Shown piece after piece: positions 38,201 to 53,000 of a DNA stretch of 64,000 bases. The translations under genes were made by a program, and so were the position numbers. The notes beneath the pieces were generated by a model. That model worked only from the letters and a program-made list of their open reading frames with translations, had not been told where the DNA came from and did no database searches. This stretch comes from Heligmosomoides polygyrus polygyrus (taxonomy: Eukaryota; Nematoda; Chromadorea; Rhabditida; Heligmosomidae), in assembly GCA_947396885.1 (NCBI GenBank), contig OX377204.1:92328728-92392727 (forward strand), given 5' to 3'. Each line of letters begins with the position of its first letter. The first letter of the stretch is position 1.

Positions 38201-41200
38201 ACGGCAAATTTCCTCTCGTCCCAAATGAAGAAAGTGCGGATGAAGAGATGTAGGAGACTTTGGCGTACTTCGCAGATGGCACGCACCAAAGCATCCTTTC
38301 ATGACGAGAAAATTTTTACAATAGAACCTATTGTGGATCCACAAGTCCTTGCAGCAGATGATGAGCCGGTCATTTCTAAAGGAAAAGTAATTGGGAAGAC
38401 TGCACATCCAAGCTCTGTTATGGATGGGGATGCGATAACCTCAGATGAGAAGACGCTACTGGCGCTCGTCGATGCTGGAGTGAAGATCAATAATAAGTAA
38501 ATATATTTGAAGTCGGTCCTGAAAAAGTTCTGACGCCATGGTCCATTTCTCACTTTGGAGACAAGCCATGGTGCTTTCAGTAAGACACGGCTCCTGCAAA
38601 TAAGTTGAATGTCGTCCAGCAGTGGTGTTTGCAGATTTCATCGCCCGTGAAGAATGGCCATCAAATTCACCAGATCCGAACCCACTTGAATTTTTGTCTC
38701 GTCAGTTGTAGAGCGCAAGACCTTAGCTACAAGATACGACAACTTGGGTTCACTCGAAACTGCACGTAGGAAAGTTTGGAATGGTCTCGATGAGGACTAT
38801 CTACGTGCCACATGCCATGCCTTCGTAACTCGTCTGAGAAGCTGCATACGAGTAAGAAGAGGGCACTTCGAATGAAGGCTGTAACTTTTGATTGTTAAGG
38901 ACCTTAGTGAAGCTTACGAAGTGTTTTTACGTTTTGAATAGTTTGCGTTACTATATGACACTTCGATTATTTGAGGCCCATAATTAATGCGCACCCTGTA
39001 TCATCTGTCTCTCCTTTGATCGTCATTTTGTATGTACGGCAGCCAGCAAGTTATCACTTTTTCCCTTCCGCGTGCCAGATTTGACCAGTGGGTCTTCCTA
39101 GCTAGAAATGCAAGAAGAGTGTCATTTTGATAGTTTGGGGTTTCACGATGAACCAAGCATTCTTTTTACATCCCATAGAATATCCTTCGTCCTGCGCGTG
39201 GTAGAGCGATGCTTTGCCTCAGTGGTCCATTTTATACACAACATCTGGGCTTAAGAGGAAGCGTTCCTGACTCAACTTACCTCTGACGTCTTATAATCCC
39301 TTATGTATATAACGTTCAGGTTTGAAGGCGAATGGACACCTTCGGTGGCTGGAAGCTACCGTGTGGCGTGTCGAGTAGATGGCTGCGAGTTGACACACAA
39401 CTATCTCATTGAAGTAAGCCAATCTACTTGTTTTTCAGGAGAACCGTAACTTACATTCAAGCTGGAATTGAGATGTAATCCTCAGCATATGCACATCTAG
39501 AACTCCAAACCTTTGAGCCGTCATTCTGGCATGACCTAGGTTGACGTGTTGGTATATACATTTGTAACGGGATCTAAGCGAATTGCAATAGGAGTATTTT
39601 GACCAGTTCTACCTGAGTGTTTAAACAGCTGATATGTAGGGCAGAGTTTTACTGAATTCTCCGTGAGTGTTCCCAAACGACAATACTTACACTATTTAGA
39701 TATCTGAACGTGAAGAGAGTGCCAAACGACGGGAGCATCGTGCCGCGCAGCTGAGCAGGTCCGTTGCTGTTGCCGTGGTTTCGGTTATAATATTTTTTTT
39801 AGATTTTTTTCTCGTATGATGGAAAATTTATATTCCAGGGCACGAAAAGCAAACATTCCGGCCACTCTGCCATTCCAAGCGATACGCATGCGGCTGGGTA
39901 CTTCCTTGACAGCACCATCTGTTGGCACGATTCCTAGGTAACTTTTCGTTCAAATTCATGCTCATGGCAAATAACTTTGGGTGGCCTCATGGAACCCTCC
40001 AGTTTGTTTCAAGGTGATATAAAAAAGAATAGAGTACAACAGCAAATGCTCCCTGATCAGGACGCGTCACGCATCTTAGTTCCGTGAGAAAGTGTGTAGG
40101 GTATTTGGACGGAGTCATTATTTGGAGGGAATACTTACCTCGCCTACACAGCGACTTTCGGTAGCCAGCAGGGATGAGCGGACAATGAAATTTTGAAAAC
40201 CGGATAACGGATAACGGATAACGAACTAACAAAAAATAAAACTGGGTTTAGACTCTTTCAATATAAACGTCTCATTAGTTGGTTAGTGTAGCTTGTGCCA
40301 CACGAAGTATTGAGGTTCACCTCTCGCCCCTAAAGGTCAGCTAACGAGGGTGAACACCTCACCTCGCTGTGGATCCAATTGGCTTGAGCTGGAAGTCGAA
40401 GTCGAAGGGTGAACAAAGATCCACCTCAAAGCTTCATGCGCCACAACATATGCTAACTAACAGCCTAAAAGCAGATGTTTCAAGATGAGAGAAACTGGTG
40501 ACTCCTTTCATTATTGCAGTCACTATTTCATGAGAGCTCTACGAAATTCCCAGGGAAAGTTTGGGCAGTCAGTCATTTAAAGATCACTCGTTCAAAAATA
40601 GTTTCATACTACAGCAGTGTTAAACGATATTGGGAAAGTGCAAAGAAGCGGGATACAAAACAGTGGACTCTGTAAAAACAGTCGAAAGACGGATAAGTCA
40701 ATCTCGTGGTCAGGTGAAGACAGCTATCAGATTAAAAAGCTGCTTATTTTGGTCTATTATCAAGGTATCTCCTGTTCGTGCAATTATATCGAGCGATGAA
40801 GGAAGACAGCCGCCGTCGAAATTATATAGGTCACTAAATCAGCTTTTTGGAAACCAGTGAATGGTACCTACATCATGTAATAGATGATCCATGTGGAATC
40901 GGATGGTTGTAATTGTTTTCTGATCAACCTGCTTTGAGATGAATTATGGAAAGCAGCGAAAACGGCGGTTTTTTGCGCCTATTCCACACAAAAATCAAAA
41001 GCCTGGAGCGGTATTGTAGTTATTTTAAGGTCGTCATCCTCTCAGGGGCGCGTGTAGCGCAGTCGGAGGAAGCGCCGGCTGTCGCCTGCACCCGATACCA
41101 GGTTTCTGGTTCGAATTTCCCGCCCAGGCCAACCAAGCCTTCCATCCCTCCGCAGTCGGTGAACTGGTACCAAACTTGTCTGGGAAGGGTAAAGCGCTGT

Positions 41201-44200
41201 TCTTATTCATCGGCTGGCCACCGCAAGTCATTGTATAACCAAATACGCATTCATGTCGCCTCCACGACATCCCGTAGAAGTAGAATGCGTGGTGCATCCC
41301 AAATGGGATTGAGTAACGCCGTCCTTTATCCTTTATCCATCCTCTCAGCATTAGTAATCGTCGAGGAGTAGAAGGGATGGCGTAGTTTCATGGATTCTTA
41401 TGAATTTACACTTTTCATTACTTCCCTTTTAGCAATTGGCTTGCGTGATTCAGGGGCGGCACGATTGCGTATATCGAAAAGATCGAGAATGAGGATGGAA
41501 AATGGCTACGGTTGACGGACGAGACCGCGGTGCTCTACGGACATGGCAACGTTTCTGGACAGGTGAGTCGAAGGCTGAAGCTGACCATGAGTCTAAATCT
41601 TAACAGCACTAGCTAAGAGAGGAAAGATATGATCAATTTCTGACCGTCAGCACATAGTCTCTGATGTCTGCTTCCAGGTTTGGTGTCTCGCCTACCACCA
41701 GCACTTACGGCGTGAACTGATTCCGATAGCTAGCGACGTGGCTGATCGGCCGCCCGTCCGACGACAGGAAGATCCACCAGCTCTTCATGCCTCGGCCACC
41801 CAGCAAAGCGTGATCATCGACGCGAACGAGGTAAGAGTTCGTCGTTCAGGTAGCCTGGAATTTGCCACCTTCTGATGATATGGCTTCTGTCAAACAACTG
41901 TACATGTACAGCTTCATTTTAGCCCTCAGAGGTGAACATCGGCTTCATAGCCCTCACGGATCCATCAAGGAAAAGAGTAAAAAGCGGTTAAAGTGAGATA
42001 GATTTGACCCATCTAGTATGCGACACGAACTTGAATTTGAAAAAACCTCGTAAAGATATTTTAAATGCACTTTTGGACCAACCAGAAAAAGACATTTTGT
42101 GCGGGCTCCCGCTGCCTCTGACACAAATTTATCTAATAATCCGTTTATTCGTAATTGTGAGAGCGGAGGAACTCAACAAGACTGAAATCTTGAAGGCGTT
42201 CTTTCTACATGGAAGACGTCGTGTAATTTGTGTTTTCAGCGTAGAAGATACTTTAGGAGAGCTGTGAATGCACTATTTTTTGTCCGTCTGTGGAAAACTC
42301 TTGGTGAAGTAGCGGCAACTGATGCTTGCCGCGACATCGTTAATGTGGCCCACGTGGGAAGAGGAGTATTGTACGCACCAGACCAATCAGGCCTCATCGA
42401 ACAGGCCACTTGGAGAAGGCGGTCTGTGCCCTGAATGGCTGACGCGCGAATGGTTGGTGCTCTGATTGGTGGTCATCAGCTGGCGTGCTCCGATCTCCTT
42501 TTGTTGGACACATTAACGACTTGTTCGACTGTTTGTCCTACACTGTACACTACCAGGACGAGGCTTTTACTCTATTTTTTTCCAATGCTTTCCAATGATT
42601 TTTTGGCTGCTATGATAAGGGAAATAATAGACGAACAGGATTTCCACATAATTAAGGAAACTGAATATATTTTTTAGCTTTTTTGCCTGCCATGATTAAG
42701 TGCTCCTACTCATCACCTTATTTTTATATTTGTATCTTGTATTTTGTATTTTTTGTATTTTTTAGAAGGTACTGTTGAAGTACAGTATGTCAAAGGTCTA
42801 CTTTTCAGACCTACGTCTTAGACGCGACTCAACGTATTCAACTGTACGGTCGTCCGTCTCCAGACGCTCTCATCGAAGGCGCATGGCTCGAGGGACGAAC
42901 CGAACTGGAAGGAAGCGGTTGGGTGTCGAATCAGCATGGTGTCTGGGTTCGAGTCGCCAACACGAACCAGTTCATTCTGGCAGAGGTAAGGTCGTGGACA
43001 TAACCTGACTTTAATATCAGCCCAATTGCAGCAGATCTTTCTCTATGTTTATTTGAATTTAAAACCTCATCTAGCAATTTTCTATTTAATAAAGCTTTCC
43101 TACTTTATAGATATGTGGATGACACATTAATCATACATAATCTAGAAAGTAGTGACATTGAAAACAAATCATTTAATAGTAACCAAAATTGTTTAAGTTT
43201 GACTAAAACTAATGTTGATGACAAATTATGTAACTTTTTGGACTTAACAATTACAGTAGACTGCGACAGATTGTACATTAAACAGCATAATTAAACGGAT
43301 TTTTCACTTTCAGATTACTCGGATTTCCCCATAGCTCAACTTATAGCAGCTACGCTCTTAAAAATTCAATAATTTATACTGAGACTCTACGTATATCACG
43401 AAATTGTGCGAAATAAGAGGACTTCAAAAGAAGATTAGGTTGCTCAATCAACAATCTATTAACGTTGGAGTATAGTAAAAAAAGTTGTCTTCCAAGCAAT
43501 CATCTCATGCATCTCTAATAACAGAAATATTTCCTATAAATATGAGCTTCCCAATTCTTTTAAGGAAACTCTTTTAAGGAAAGTTTGTTGGTAGAATATT
43601 TCAACAACTACTATAGTTACAATTCTGTTCCAAGAGTATATATCCTGTTTACCTTCCTATATTCCGTATACTTTCCATATATTTGATCACCAAGTTTTCT
43701 TTTAGTCTTTTAGTTTTAGTCTACTGCACTTTCAAGCAAAAAATTTTGATCTCGCTTGGTTATAAATAGCGCTCTACACTTTCTGATACGCTACCATTCC
43801 CTGCCCTAATGATGATCCTCTGGGAGTAATGGTAGCCGCTCTTTGTTTTCAAAATCTTGTATAAGACTATAACTAATCCGTTCTTGCACGAGTTCCTGCC
43901 CGGAGTGTGTGCCCACAAGGCTCGCTATGAGACTGCGGTTACTTCAGCCCAGTGTCCAAACCAGGGAAGATCCTCTTGCCTGTCCGCTCCGTACTGCGGG
44001 TCCTTTATCCAGGCCTCGATATCACTTCGGCAAGAAGTTGGCTTGCTGCGGAGAATCCGTGAAGAGTCGTCCAGCAGATGGTAGAAACGAAGATGGCGGA
44101 GGGACACGACCGTCTTTGGCGACGGCGGCCAGGGGGCAAACTGAAGGAAGTTCGTGCGCGCTCCATTCATAGTCGAGTATGGATCCCGTGCGTCCACTAG

Positions 44201-47200
44201 TGCGCGGACCTGGAGGGAGCAGAGACTCTGCGCCCTTTGAAGACTCTTGACGACACCTGCTATTGTATATGGTTCTTGATATGGAAGTGTGACGTGAACA
44301 CGAAGGTACCCTGAAGGTCACAATTCATTCCTGATGTGAATCTTCTTACCGTGTGCCTCTGAACCTCATTTTTTAGAAATTGTGACTTATATCTCAATAT
44401 TAAAAGATCACATGAAGTTGGCTCACTGCTTTTGTGGTAAGGAAAGGGACTCTGGGTTTGATCGCCGCCGAAAAGCGAGAGTAATCCTTATCCTTCGGCG
44501 GTGGTTATCACCCCCGGAAAGTGCTGTAATAATACTAGCTCGTAATTCAAAATGGTGCGTGTGCAAATGCTATTCTTTTTAAGAATTCCATCGGTCGAAG
44601 TTCAATCCAGTCACAATCCTTGTCGATCAACGGCAACGACGAGGAGGAACGATCACCACCGGCTCGGCATCAGGGGTAAGCTTTCTATCTAGTCAGTCGA
44701 TGTTCTATTTAAATGAGGGAAAAGTTAAAAAGAGTAAAGGCCCCCGCAGACTTTTGCGGCGTCGCCGCTGCCCTATGCTTAACCATAGGGCAGAGACGCA
44801 GAGCTCGCCGCCAGCGGCGCCGCTGGCCGGCCGGCGGCACCGGCAGCACCGGCGGCGTCGCTGGCGGAAATGACTTGAATCATTCCACCCGGCGGCACCG
44901 CTCCAGCGTCTGTCTGTCTGCGCTCTGCCCTTTCGCGACGGGATCCAGAGCGGAGACGGTCGATGCGGGCGCGCGATCGTCATCGGGGCGCGTTATTGTT
45001 AAGCACCAGTCGGTACCGACTAGAAACAGTACAGTACCTCGCCGTCACCGCTCCCGCTGATGATGAGTCAAGCCGCTGAGCGGCGCCGCTCGGCGGCGCC
45101 GCAGAAGTCTGTGGGGGCCTTAAGTGTCAGCGAAATAGTATACTCGTTTTGCCACCTTTCCTCACCAACCAAGATGTTATAACATTAAATAAATGAAAGA
45201 GTGAATAAAATAATAGAACAAAATCAAATAAAATATCCCGATGGCTTGTTAGGAAGAGGAGGTGTTAAAACTTTTGAAGAATTTCAAAGAATATGCTATT
45301 GCCGCTTATAAAAGCTGTTATTGTTGCTATTAAACCACAGTAGTGGTAATTCAAATCCTACCTAGGGTCTCCGTTCAGAATTTTTGTGCAAGTCGTTAGT
45401 AGGGCCTACATGAGTAGACAGGATCGCGCCGACCAATCAAAGCAGCGATCGAGCACGCTCCATTCAATCAGAGCCGCGACTGATCGTGCAAGAGGCGCCC
45501 GTTCGATGCGAACTGATTATTCTGTTTGATGGGTTCGCCCTTCCCATGTAGGCAACATTCACGACTTGTATCAAATCCTCATGCTCTCTCCCACTGAACG
45601 GGTGTCTTTTGTTAGTGTCACCACAAGCGAGCAAGATGCTTTCCGAGTCTCATTTCTTCGCTGTTGGCGTACACCCACCCCCAATGTGCATCGTCCTTTC
45701 GATCAGTTCGACATATTCGACCATCTCCTGATGAGTTATCCATTTAGACCATCAACGATGGCGTCAGCACTACGTCCATCTGTCGTCGAATGCTGCCGCG
45801 CGGTTTTCGCCGCGTTTCTCTGGCACGAACACCTTGTGAAGGACGCCATGGCAGCCGCTGCTTACCTTCGGTTTCATCAACATCTGCAGAACGTGAGTTT
45901 CATTCGAGCTTGCGTGTCAGCTCTAAACATCAGAACCGTTTTTTGGCTTGTAATTCATTCAGATTATTCGGCTTGTGTAGGATTTAGTGCAAGGACCTAA
46001 GAACGCGTAATTACCAGGGAGAAGTTTATTTGTTTATTTATTAGGTATCTCCCTCCAACAATTGAGTACAATTATGATAAATTTCGGTACTAGTCGTTAA
46101 AGTGGTCTACATGGAGAAGAGTCATTTCACTGTTCAGTCCGTGGATGGCGTCGAGCTTCTTAAATAAAGCTCACAACGTTCGATCGGGTGGTAGCTCTAA
46201 ACACATACGAAAGCTTGATGTGAGCTTCATCGTTCTCGTACTTTTCATCCTGAGCGGTGGCGAGCCCAAGGGCCGCCATATTACCTCAAACTTGGGTAAT
46301 TAAACCAACAACCAACAACAACCACAACCAATCAGAGTACCGACCGAACAAGAGCAGCCAATCAGGCGGGGACCGTTCACGCGCGGCAGCATTCGACGCT
46401 TGATCTGGAATTCTGGGATCTCGTACTTTCCATTGTGAATGATGTGCGAACGGACCGCCACATTACCACAAACTTGGGTAATGAAACCAACAACCAACAA
46501 CAACCACAACCCATCAGAGCACCGATCGAACAGGAGCCAGCCAATCAGGCGCCCACCGTACACGCGCACTCTGGTTGTTATAGTTGGTTCGTCGGTCTTT
46601 TGCAATTGGTTTGGTGTGGCCTGAATGATCTGGTCGCGCTTTCCCCATGTAGGCCACATTAACGACTAGTTCCCGAAATTCCTCACGGAGGAGGTGCTAA
46701 GGCCCAGCTAATTTGACATCTTGCCACGAAGAAAATAATCATTTTTTAGCTGCCATCACATTCCAAACAACTTCAGAATCAAACATCTAAGAGCTCTTTG
46801 CAGAGCGTTTCTCTTCAGCTATGGAACCACACGGAGGTCCGAGAGTCGTCGGCGCCAGCGGCTCTTCAGCCGATCGTCCGTCTGTGGATAGAAGTTTGCG
46901 CTGCCGTCAGAACCAGCGTCGACCAACACCTTATCGTTCCGCCAGCCGGTGGCAAGGCTTTCGGATCTGCTCCGAGAAAACGCGAGGTGCGTGGTATCAA
47001 TTGCTTCGCTAATCTGCGTTTTTAAAATAAAATTTGGTCACTGATTTCGGACTTTCTCGAATATGTAAGATTTTTTAGCGCCGAAAGACTTGTCCTGAGA
47101 GACTTTCAAATTTTTCTAAATTGGTTTAATTTTGTAATATCGTTTTTCTTCTATAGCATCCTATCCTTTTTGGTCTCTATTTTTTTTTTGTTCGCTCTAA

Positions 47201-50002
47201 TTTAATAGACTAACAACTCTGCGATAAGGAGGGCAATCTATTTTTCTCATATTACTCCATTTCTATTTAACGTTTTTATACTTCTGCTTCTTTTTTGCGT
47301 ATCGGTAAAAATCATTGGCTTTCAACCCCAACCATTCGAAAACTTTGAAATTAATTCAATTATTAAGTAAATCAATGTTCTACTTTAGGCGTCTGGAGGA
47401 GGATGTGAGCTGTGTGACTGCAGCTTCAAGGTGCCAGTTACTGTGCATATGCGAATGAACCATCCGGGATGTGGTCAGGATGCGCAGGGGTTTGTCATGC
47501 TTCAGATTCATTGAATCATCTTAGACGTTATTATGATTTCCATTGAAAAAAGCAGGAACATAACCCACTAGTCTTTAGTCTTTCAAGTAACGAGTCATTG
47601 ATTTGGCAATATTGTTGCGATCGGTGGCCCGCAGGCTAGGGCGTCCCTCGTTGCTTTTGCGGCTCCGTGTCGCTCCAAGGGCACTGGAAGGTTCCCAGTT
47701 CTTACCTAACCCCACGGGATTCCCCACGTATTGCCAGAATCGCACGTATTGCCCATGACGTATCGGTCGATCTCCAGCAGTGCCGGCTGGCCTCTTTCCT
47801 TGGCCTCAGCCACCCAGCTCCTCAGCTCCCACACCGCCTCGGAGGGACAACCCGATCCCAGGGGAACCCTGATGACAATACATGACATGTACATAAACCA
47901 ACCAATGCCCTTGATACAAAGAGACTCACCCAGTTTCTCCACACGCACACTGTATGGCCTATGTCATACCTTTGCTCACCCCGAGCGAAGGCGACGAACA
48001 GAGCGATGAGCGAAGTCTCTTCGCTAGCGTGCAGCTAGCGAATAGGCGCGCAGTTAATAGCGTTGTGTGCAGCTGCGTCGTAGCATCGCTACCGATGCTG
48101 CCCGACGCTCTGCTCAGCTCAGCGACGCGGTCGCATCAGTAGCGATGCCGTATCGCTCGAAAGTATGACACCCGCTAGCGAGCCTTCGCTAGCGGTGGAT
48201 CGGACAACTGCTACAGGCGTCTGCCCCTCCACAACGTCTGATACCGTCCCTTCCCCAATTATGTTAGTTGTCCATCGCCTTCGCTAGCGAAGAGCGATGG
48301 TATGACATAGGCCTATCAGCCAAGAATCATTGGCTTCGCAACCAGTAGACATCCAATAATACGATGACGAGAATAGAGGATAGTCAGGCGTTCTCTGGCC
48401 ATCGTAGGTGAGACTCCAGGCCCCGCGACCCTCTCCTGGCGCTTCTGTCCGTATTGTCAGCAGCGAATAGTGCAGGAACGAGGCCCCGCGGTAGCCACCC
48501 GGAATGGGAGCAGGCGAGAAGTCGGCAGACCTCGTCGCGGGAGCGCAGAACGCCGTATGCGGCCGCGCGCTCGTCGAGAGGAGGCGGCGCGCGCCGATCG
48601 ATGGTGCTACGTCACCAATTTTCCCATGCTCCCAGACCGATCGAGGGTGCCTCATCGGCAAGTTACCGTGGGAACTGCGCGCCCGGGCCGGTCACGGACC
48701 GAGGAGCGATCGCGGTCGCGACAAATATCGCATAGAGGGAATGTGCATGGCGCATCCATAAGGGAGACGTCAACTCTGTGCTTTGCCTCTAACCTTACTT
48801 AACAACCTGCTTCTTTATTTTTTAATGCGATCTTTAGACAATACAAAGGACAAACAGTCTATATAAGAAGTGCTACTACAATAGGATTTTCCAGATACGG
48901 CTACAACTCGTCTGGAAAGTTTACTTCTGGCTGGTCTGGCGACTGCGGTAGCGGCGGCAGGGCGGCTTCGACGTGGTGAGAGAATTTTACTTCCTACCTT
49001 CATCATCATTATCATCATCATTTATTGCATGAGAAATCCATGTGATAACGTTCTTCTTCTCTTACTTCTTTTAATCCTGCTAAATTTTTCGATTTGGTGC
49101 GGTTTCTCTTAACGCTAGGTGCTTTAGTGTAAACGTTCCCTTTTCTCGTTCCTAACTATGCATAATGAGGGTCTAGATGGACTTTTTGTCAACGAATTTC
49201 ACAGTTGAACCTTCACTAACTGAGTTATGAACGGGCATTCAAGTTCGCGTTCTTTTGTTGCGATCAGTGGCTCCGTGGGCGGAGAAGATCCCCTGCAGCT
49301 AGGCTCCTAACCGCCAATGAGCAGGCTAGGGTCACCCAGATGGTACCCTATGGTGGAGAAAGGAAGCCCTACTAATTAGCCCTGTCGTTGAATCGTATTA
49401 CCTGGTCGACGAATTGATGGAGCTCCACCTGCTGACTGACCCTTGCATTCTCCTCCTGCCACCTGAGTCCGCGCCTTCCAAACGTACACGGAAGGAAATC
49501 TCAGAATGCCCATACAAGTTAAGGGACATATACACAGTCATCATCTACACAATATCACTGCGGTCCAACCTGCGAAGCGGTTTGTCTGCCGACCGCGCAG
49601 TGACCAGGTAGTAGTATACTAAGGACTCAATTACTCCTGCTGGATATACGGGAACCCCATGAGATTTTTTATGATGCATATTCAGCAGCAATACCATGCA
49701 CAAGACGATAGTATAGAACAGTGGCAGAAGTCCGCCTTGGTCGTTCTGAAAGGAATCTCCTGAAACCGTGGAGGTGAGCATAGAGCTCGCCAGACCTTAC
49801 GGCCTGATGCTTTTACCCCGTAGTGAGCAGCAAAAACCGGGGCTCAACAGCCGGTTGGCCATACGGCAGGATGAGGTATAGAAGAGAGAGAGCGGATAAC
49901 GTCGCCGCTGGAGCGCAGGGAGGATCAACGTCGACTGGCAGAGTAGGAAGGGCGGAGCTTGTGCCCATCAACTGCTGACGTCAACCATTTTTCAAAAAAT
50001 AA

Positions 50003-50041
<39 letters not shown>

Positions 50042-53000
50042 AAGATGGAAACCTCAATCCTTCCTACATGAAAATTACTGGAAATTATCTAATATTATAC
50101 ACTAGAAGGCTAACCTGGATTTTTCGCAGTGCACAATGCCAAGAAGGTGAACTAGTGTGATGTTCCGCGTCATATCAACCGATGTCATATTGAGACTTCA
50201 TCACCTATTTGATCTACAATTTGAAAAAATGGGAATAATTTTTTTAATTTCAATAAATGCGACCTTTCAGGTATCTTCTGTGTCCCGGATGTCGTGCTCA
50301 GTACTTACGGAAAACACCGGCTGGGCATCGCCAGGTAAAACTCTCGAACGTTAAGAGTACTCTCACCATTGTGCTTTATTTTTGTTTTTGTTCATCTTTT
50401 TGTTTTCAATTTTTAGGCATTTCTTTTATTGTTTTATTATACCTTTTTTCATCTTTCTCTAGAATTTTTAATTGAGAAACTGCTTTTGACTGTGCTGATT
50501 CCCATTTTTCGATCATTTTGCTCTCACCAAGGCTTTTAGAATGGTTGTATGATCTTTATGACGACCAGTTCCGAGTATTTTAACAACAAATCGATTTCAG
50601 GAAAGGACTCGACGATGGCGAGAATTCCGCCTGTCAACCACCGCGTTCGACTCTCGTCCGGAGATCATCATGCGACAGAATGCCCTGTTCCTGCTGGACC
50701 TGAACTCGTCGCTCGACTGTGATTCAAAGGTGTGGCTTATTCCGTAGCATTTATTGGCTATTGTTCTGTTTCAGCTGTTATTAATCAGAGTTGCGTAGTG
50801 TTCATCTAAGACTAGCGAGGTTTAGCGTTTCTACTTTCCCGATGACGATGTAAGTGCAAATGATTTCATAAGTTTTCGTTGGGAACTTTGATCGATTTGA
50901 CTTCTCTACGGGTCATCTATTATACTTTTCACTTTAAAAAAACAATGTAGTAATAGATAGTAGCCATTTGACTTGTAGATTTCTCTTACATATCGCTATT
51001 GGCTAGACAATTTCCATGTCGCTGAGGTGGGCAGTATTGCGGTCGATGACCCCGCAGGCGGAGACGATCCTCTGTCAGTAAAGCACCTAACCACTCCATG
51101 AGCATGCGAGGGTTATCCAGATGGAGCTCAACCGTGGGGAAGGGTAACCCTACTGACTACCATGTCTTTGAACCGTATTGCATGCCCGACATATTGACGG
51201 AACTTCAGCTGTCCGGGCTGACTCCTCCTTTGCCTCCTGCCACCCAACTCCACGCCTCCCCAAGCGTTCACGGAAAGGAATCCCCAGAATACCCATATCA
51301 GACAAGGGACGTATACACACCCAGACAATTTATACGGACGCCGCGGTCCAACCTGCGCGGCGGTCTGTCTGCCGTCCACGCAGTGACCCCGCAGTACTAG
51401 GGACTCACCCACCTCCGGCTGGACACAAGGAAACTCCATGAAATTCATTGCGACACGTATTGAGCGACAAATTTCATCATGGGACAGAAGCAGAGAATAA
51501 GGTCAGACACCTTCCTCGATCGTATTGAACGAATTTCCCTGAGGCGGTGGGGGTGAGCGCAGTGCTCGCTAGGCCCTACGGCCCTCTCCTGGTACAGTTA
51601 CTCCACATTGAGCCTCGAAAATGTATTGCAGAACCGAGGCCCAGCGATGGCCACCCGGCAGGATGGGAGTATAGAAGTGCATGGACCTTCCATTGACTTT
51701 TTGCTATCTAACTCCACGCCTCCCCAAGCGTCCACGGAAGGAAGCCCCAGAAGGTCCATACAACATAAGCGTCGGAGGTCTTTCTGCCGTCCGCCTAGTG
51801 ACCAGGAAATATACAAGGATTCACTACTCCTCCGGCTGGACACATGGCAACTCCATGAGATGGGAGTATAGACTTGATAGCGATTATCTTCACCGCTGGA
51901 GCGCAAGGACGATCGACGTCGACTGGCTATGCCGGAGGGGCGGAGCTTGTGCCGACCCACCGCTGACTTCAGCCATTTTCCCATGCCTCGGACCGGTCGA
52001 AGCGCCTCATCGGCAACCCAACGTGGGAAACAGCGCGCTCAGCCAATCACAGGACAGAGGAGCAATCGCGCGGGCAGCGAGCGCTAGCCATTCAGGCCGC
52101 AACGAATTGAGGTGTTATTCAGATACATTGGTAACCTGATTGACCGGCGCGTGTTTGGTCGGGGCTCTGATTGGCTTTGACTGGCTGGTGCGCTCCCACG
52201 TCACAATGCTGTCCATTTCCCGATTATTGACCTCTTTTACTGCTCCTACCCAACGACATTCTGAAGCATCCAGCGGAGCGTTCGGATCACTCTAGTAGTA
52301 GACGTCCAGGAGGGGCTACGAGGAAAAGTTCTACGATGGCGTCTGAACCAGTTCTTGCTTTTCAATGAGATGAATCAGGGTAGATGGAGAGGCGTCGAGA
52401 GTGGGAAGGAGATGTAGGGAGAATACATCAAGTTGGAGAAGTACCGTCATTCCCAATGAGTCTGGATCCTCCAGCACTCTCTTTGACGCGAGTGATCTTC
52501 GTTAAACCCCGAAATAACTCGGCGGCAGCTCGCCATGGTTAAATTTCTAAGTTCATGCTTACGTCTTCTGTTTTTTTTACATTTAAGTTGTTTCTATTTT
52601 TGTTCACTTCTCACAAACATATTTCCGTACTTGTCGTTAGTATGGCCTACATGGGGGAGACGGAGTTGCACCAGCCAATCACAACCAATCCGGACGCCGA
52701 CCGAATACGCACCAGTCGTTCAGAGCGACGATCGTAAATGCTACCTCTGAGTGGCACGCCCATTCAGTACGGCCTGATTGGTCCGTTGAATTTCCCTTCC
52801 CTATGTAGGCCACACTAGCGCCTAACACTTCTATTATTTCTTCAGCTTCTACAAAATTTCATTTTTTCTCGTTTCCTTTTTTGTTACATCTTTTATGGAG
52901 CTAATTTTCTTCACGTCTTATTTCGTGTTTCTTCGACATATTTGGTTGTTGCTCCCGGAACACAAAACCCTTTTTCAGGCCTCTTCGACAGCAACCTCCG

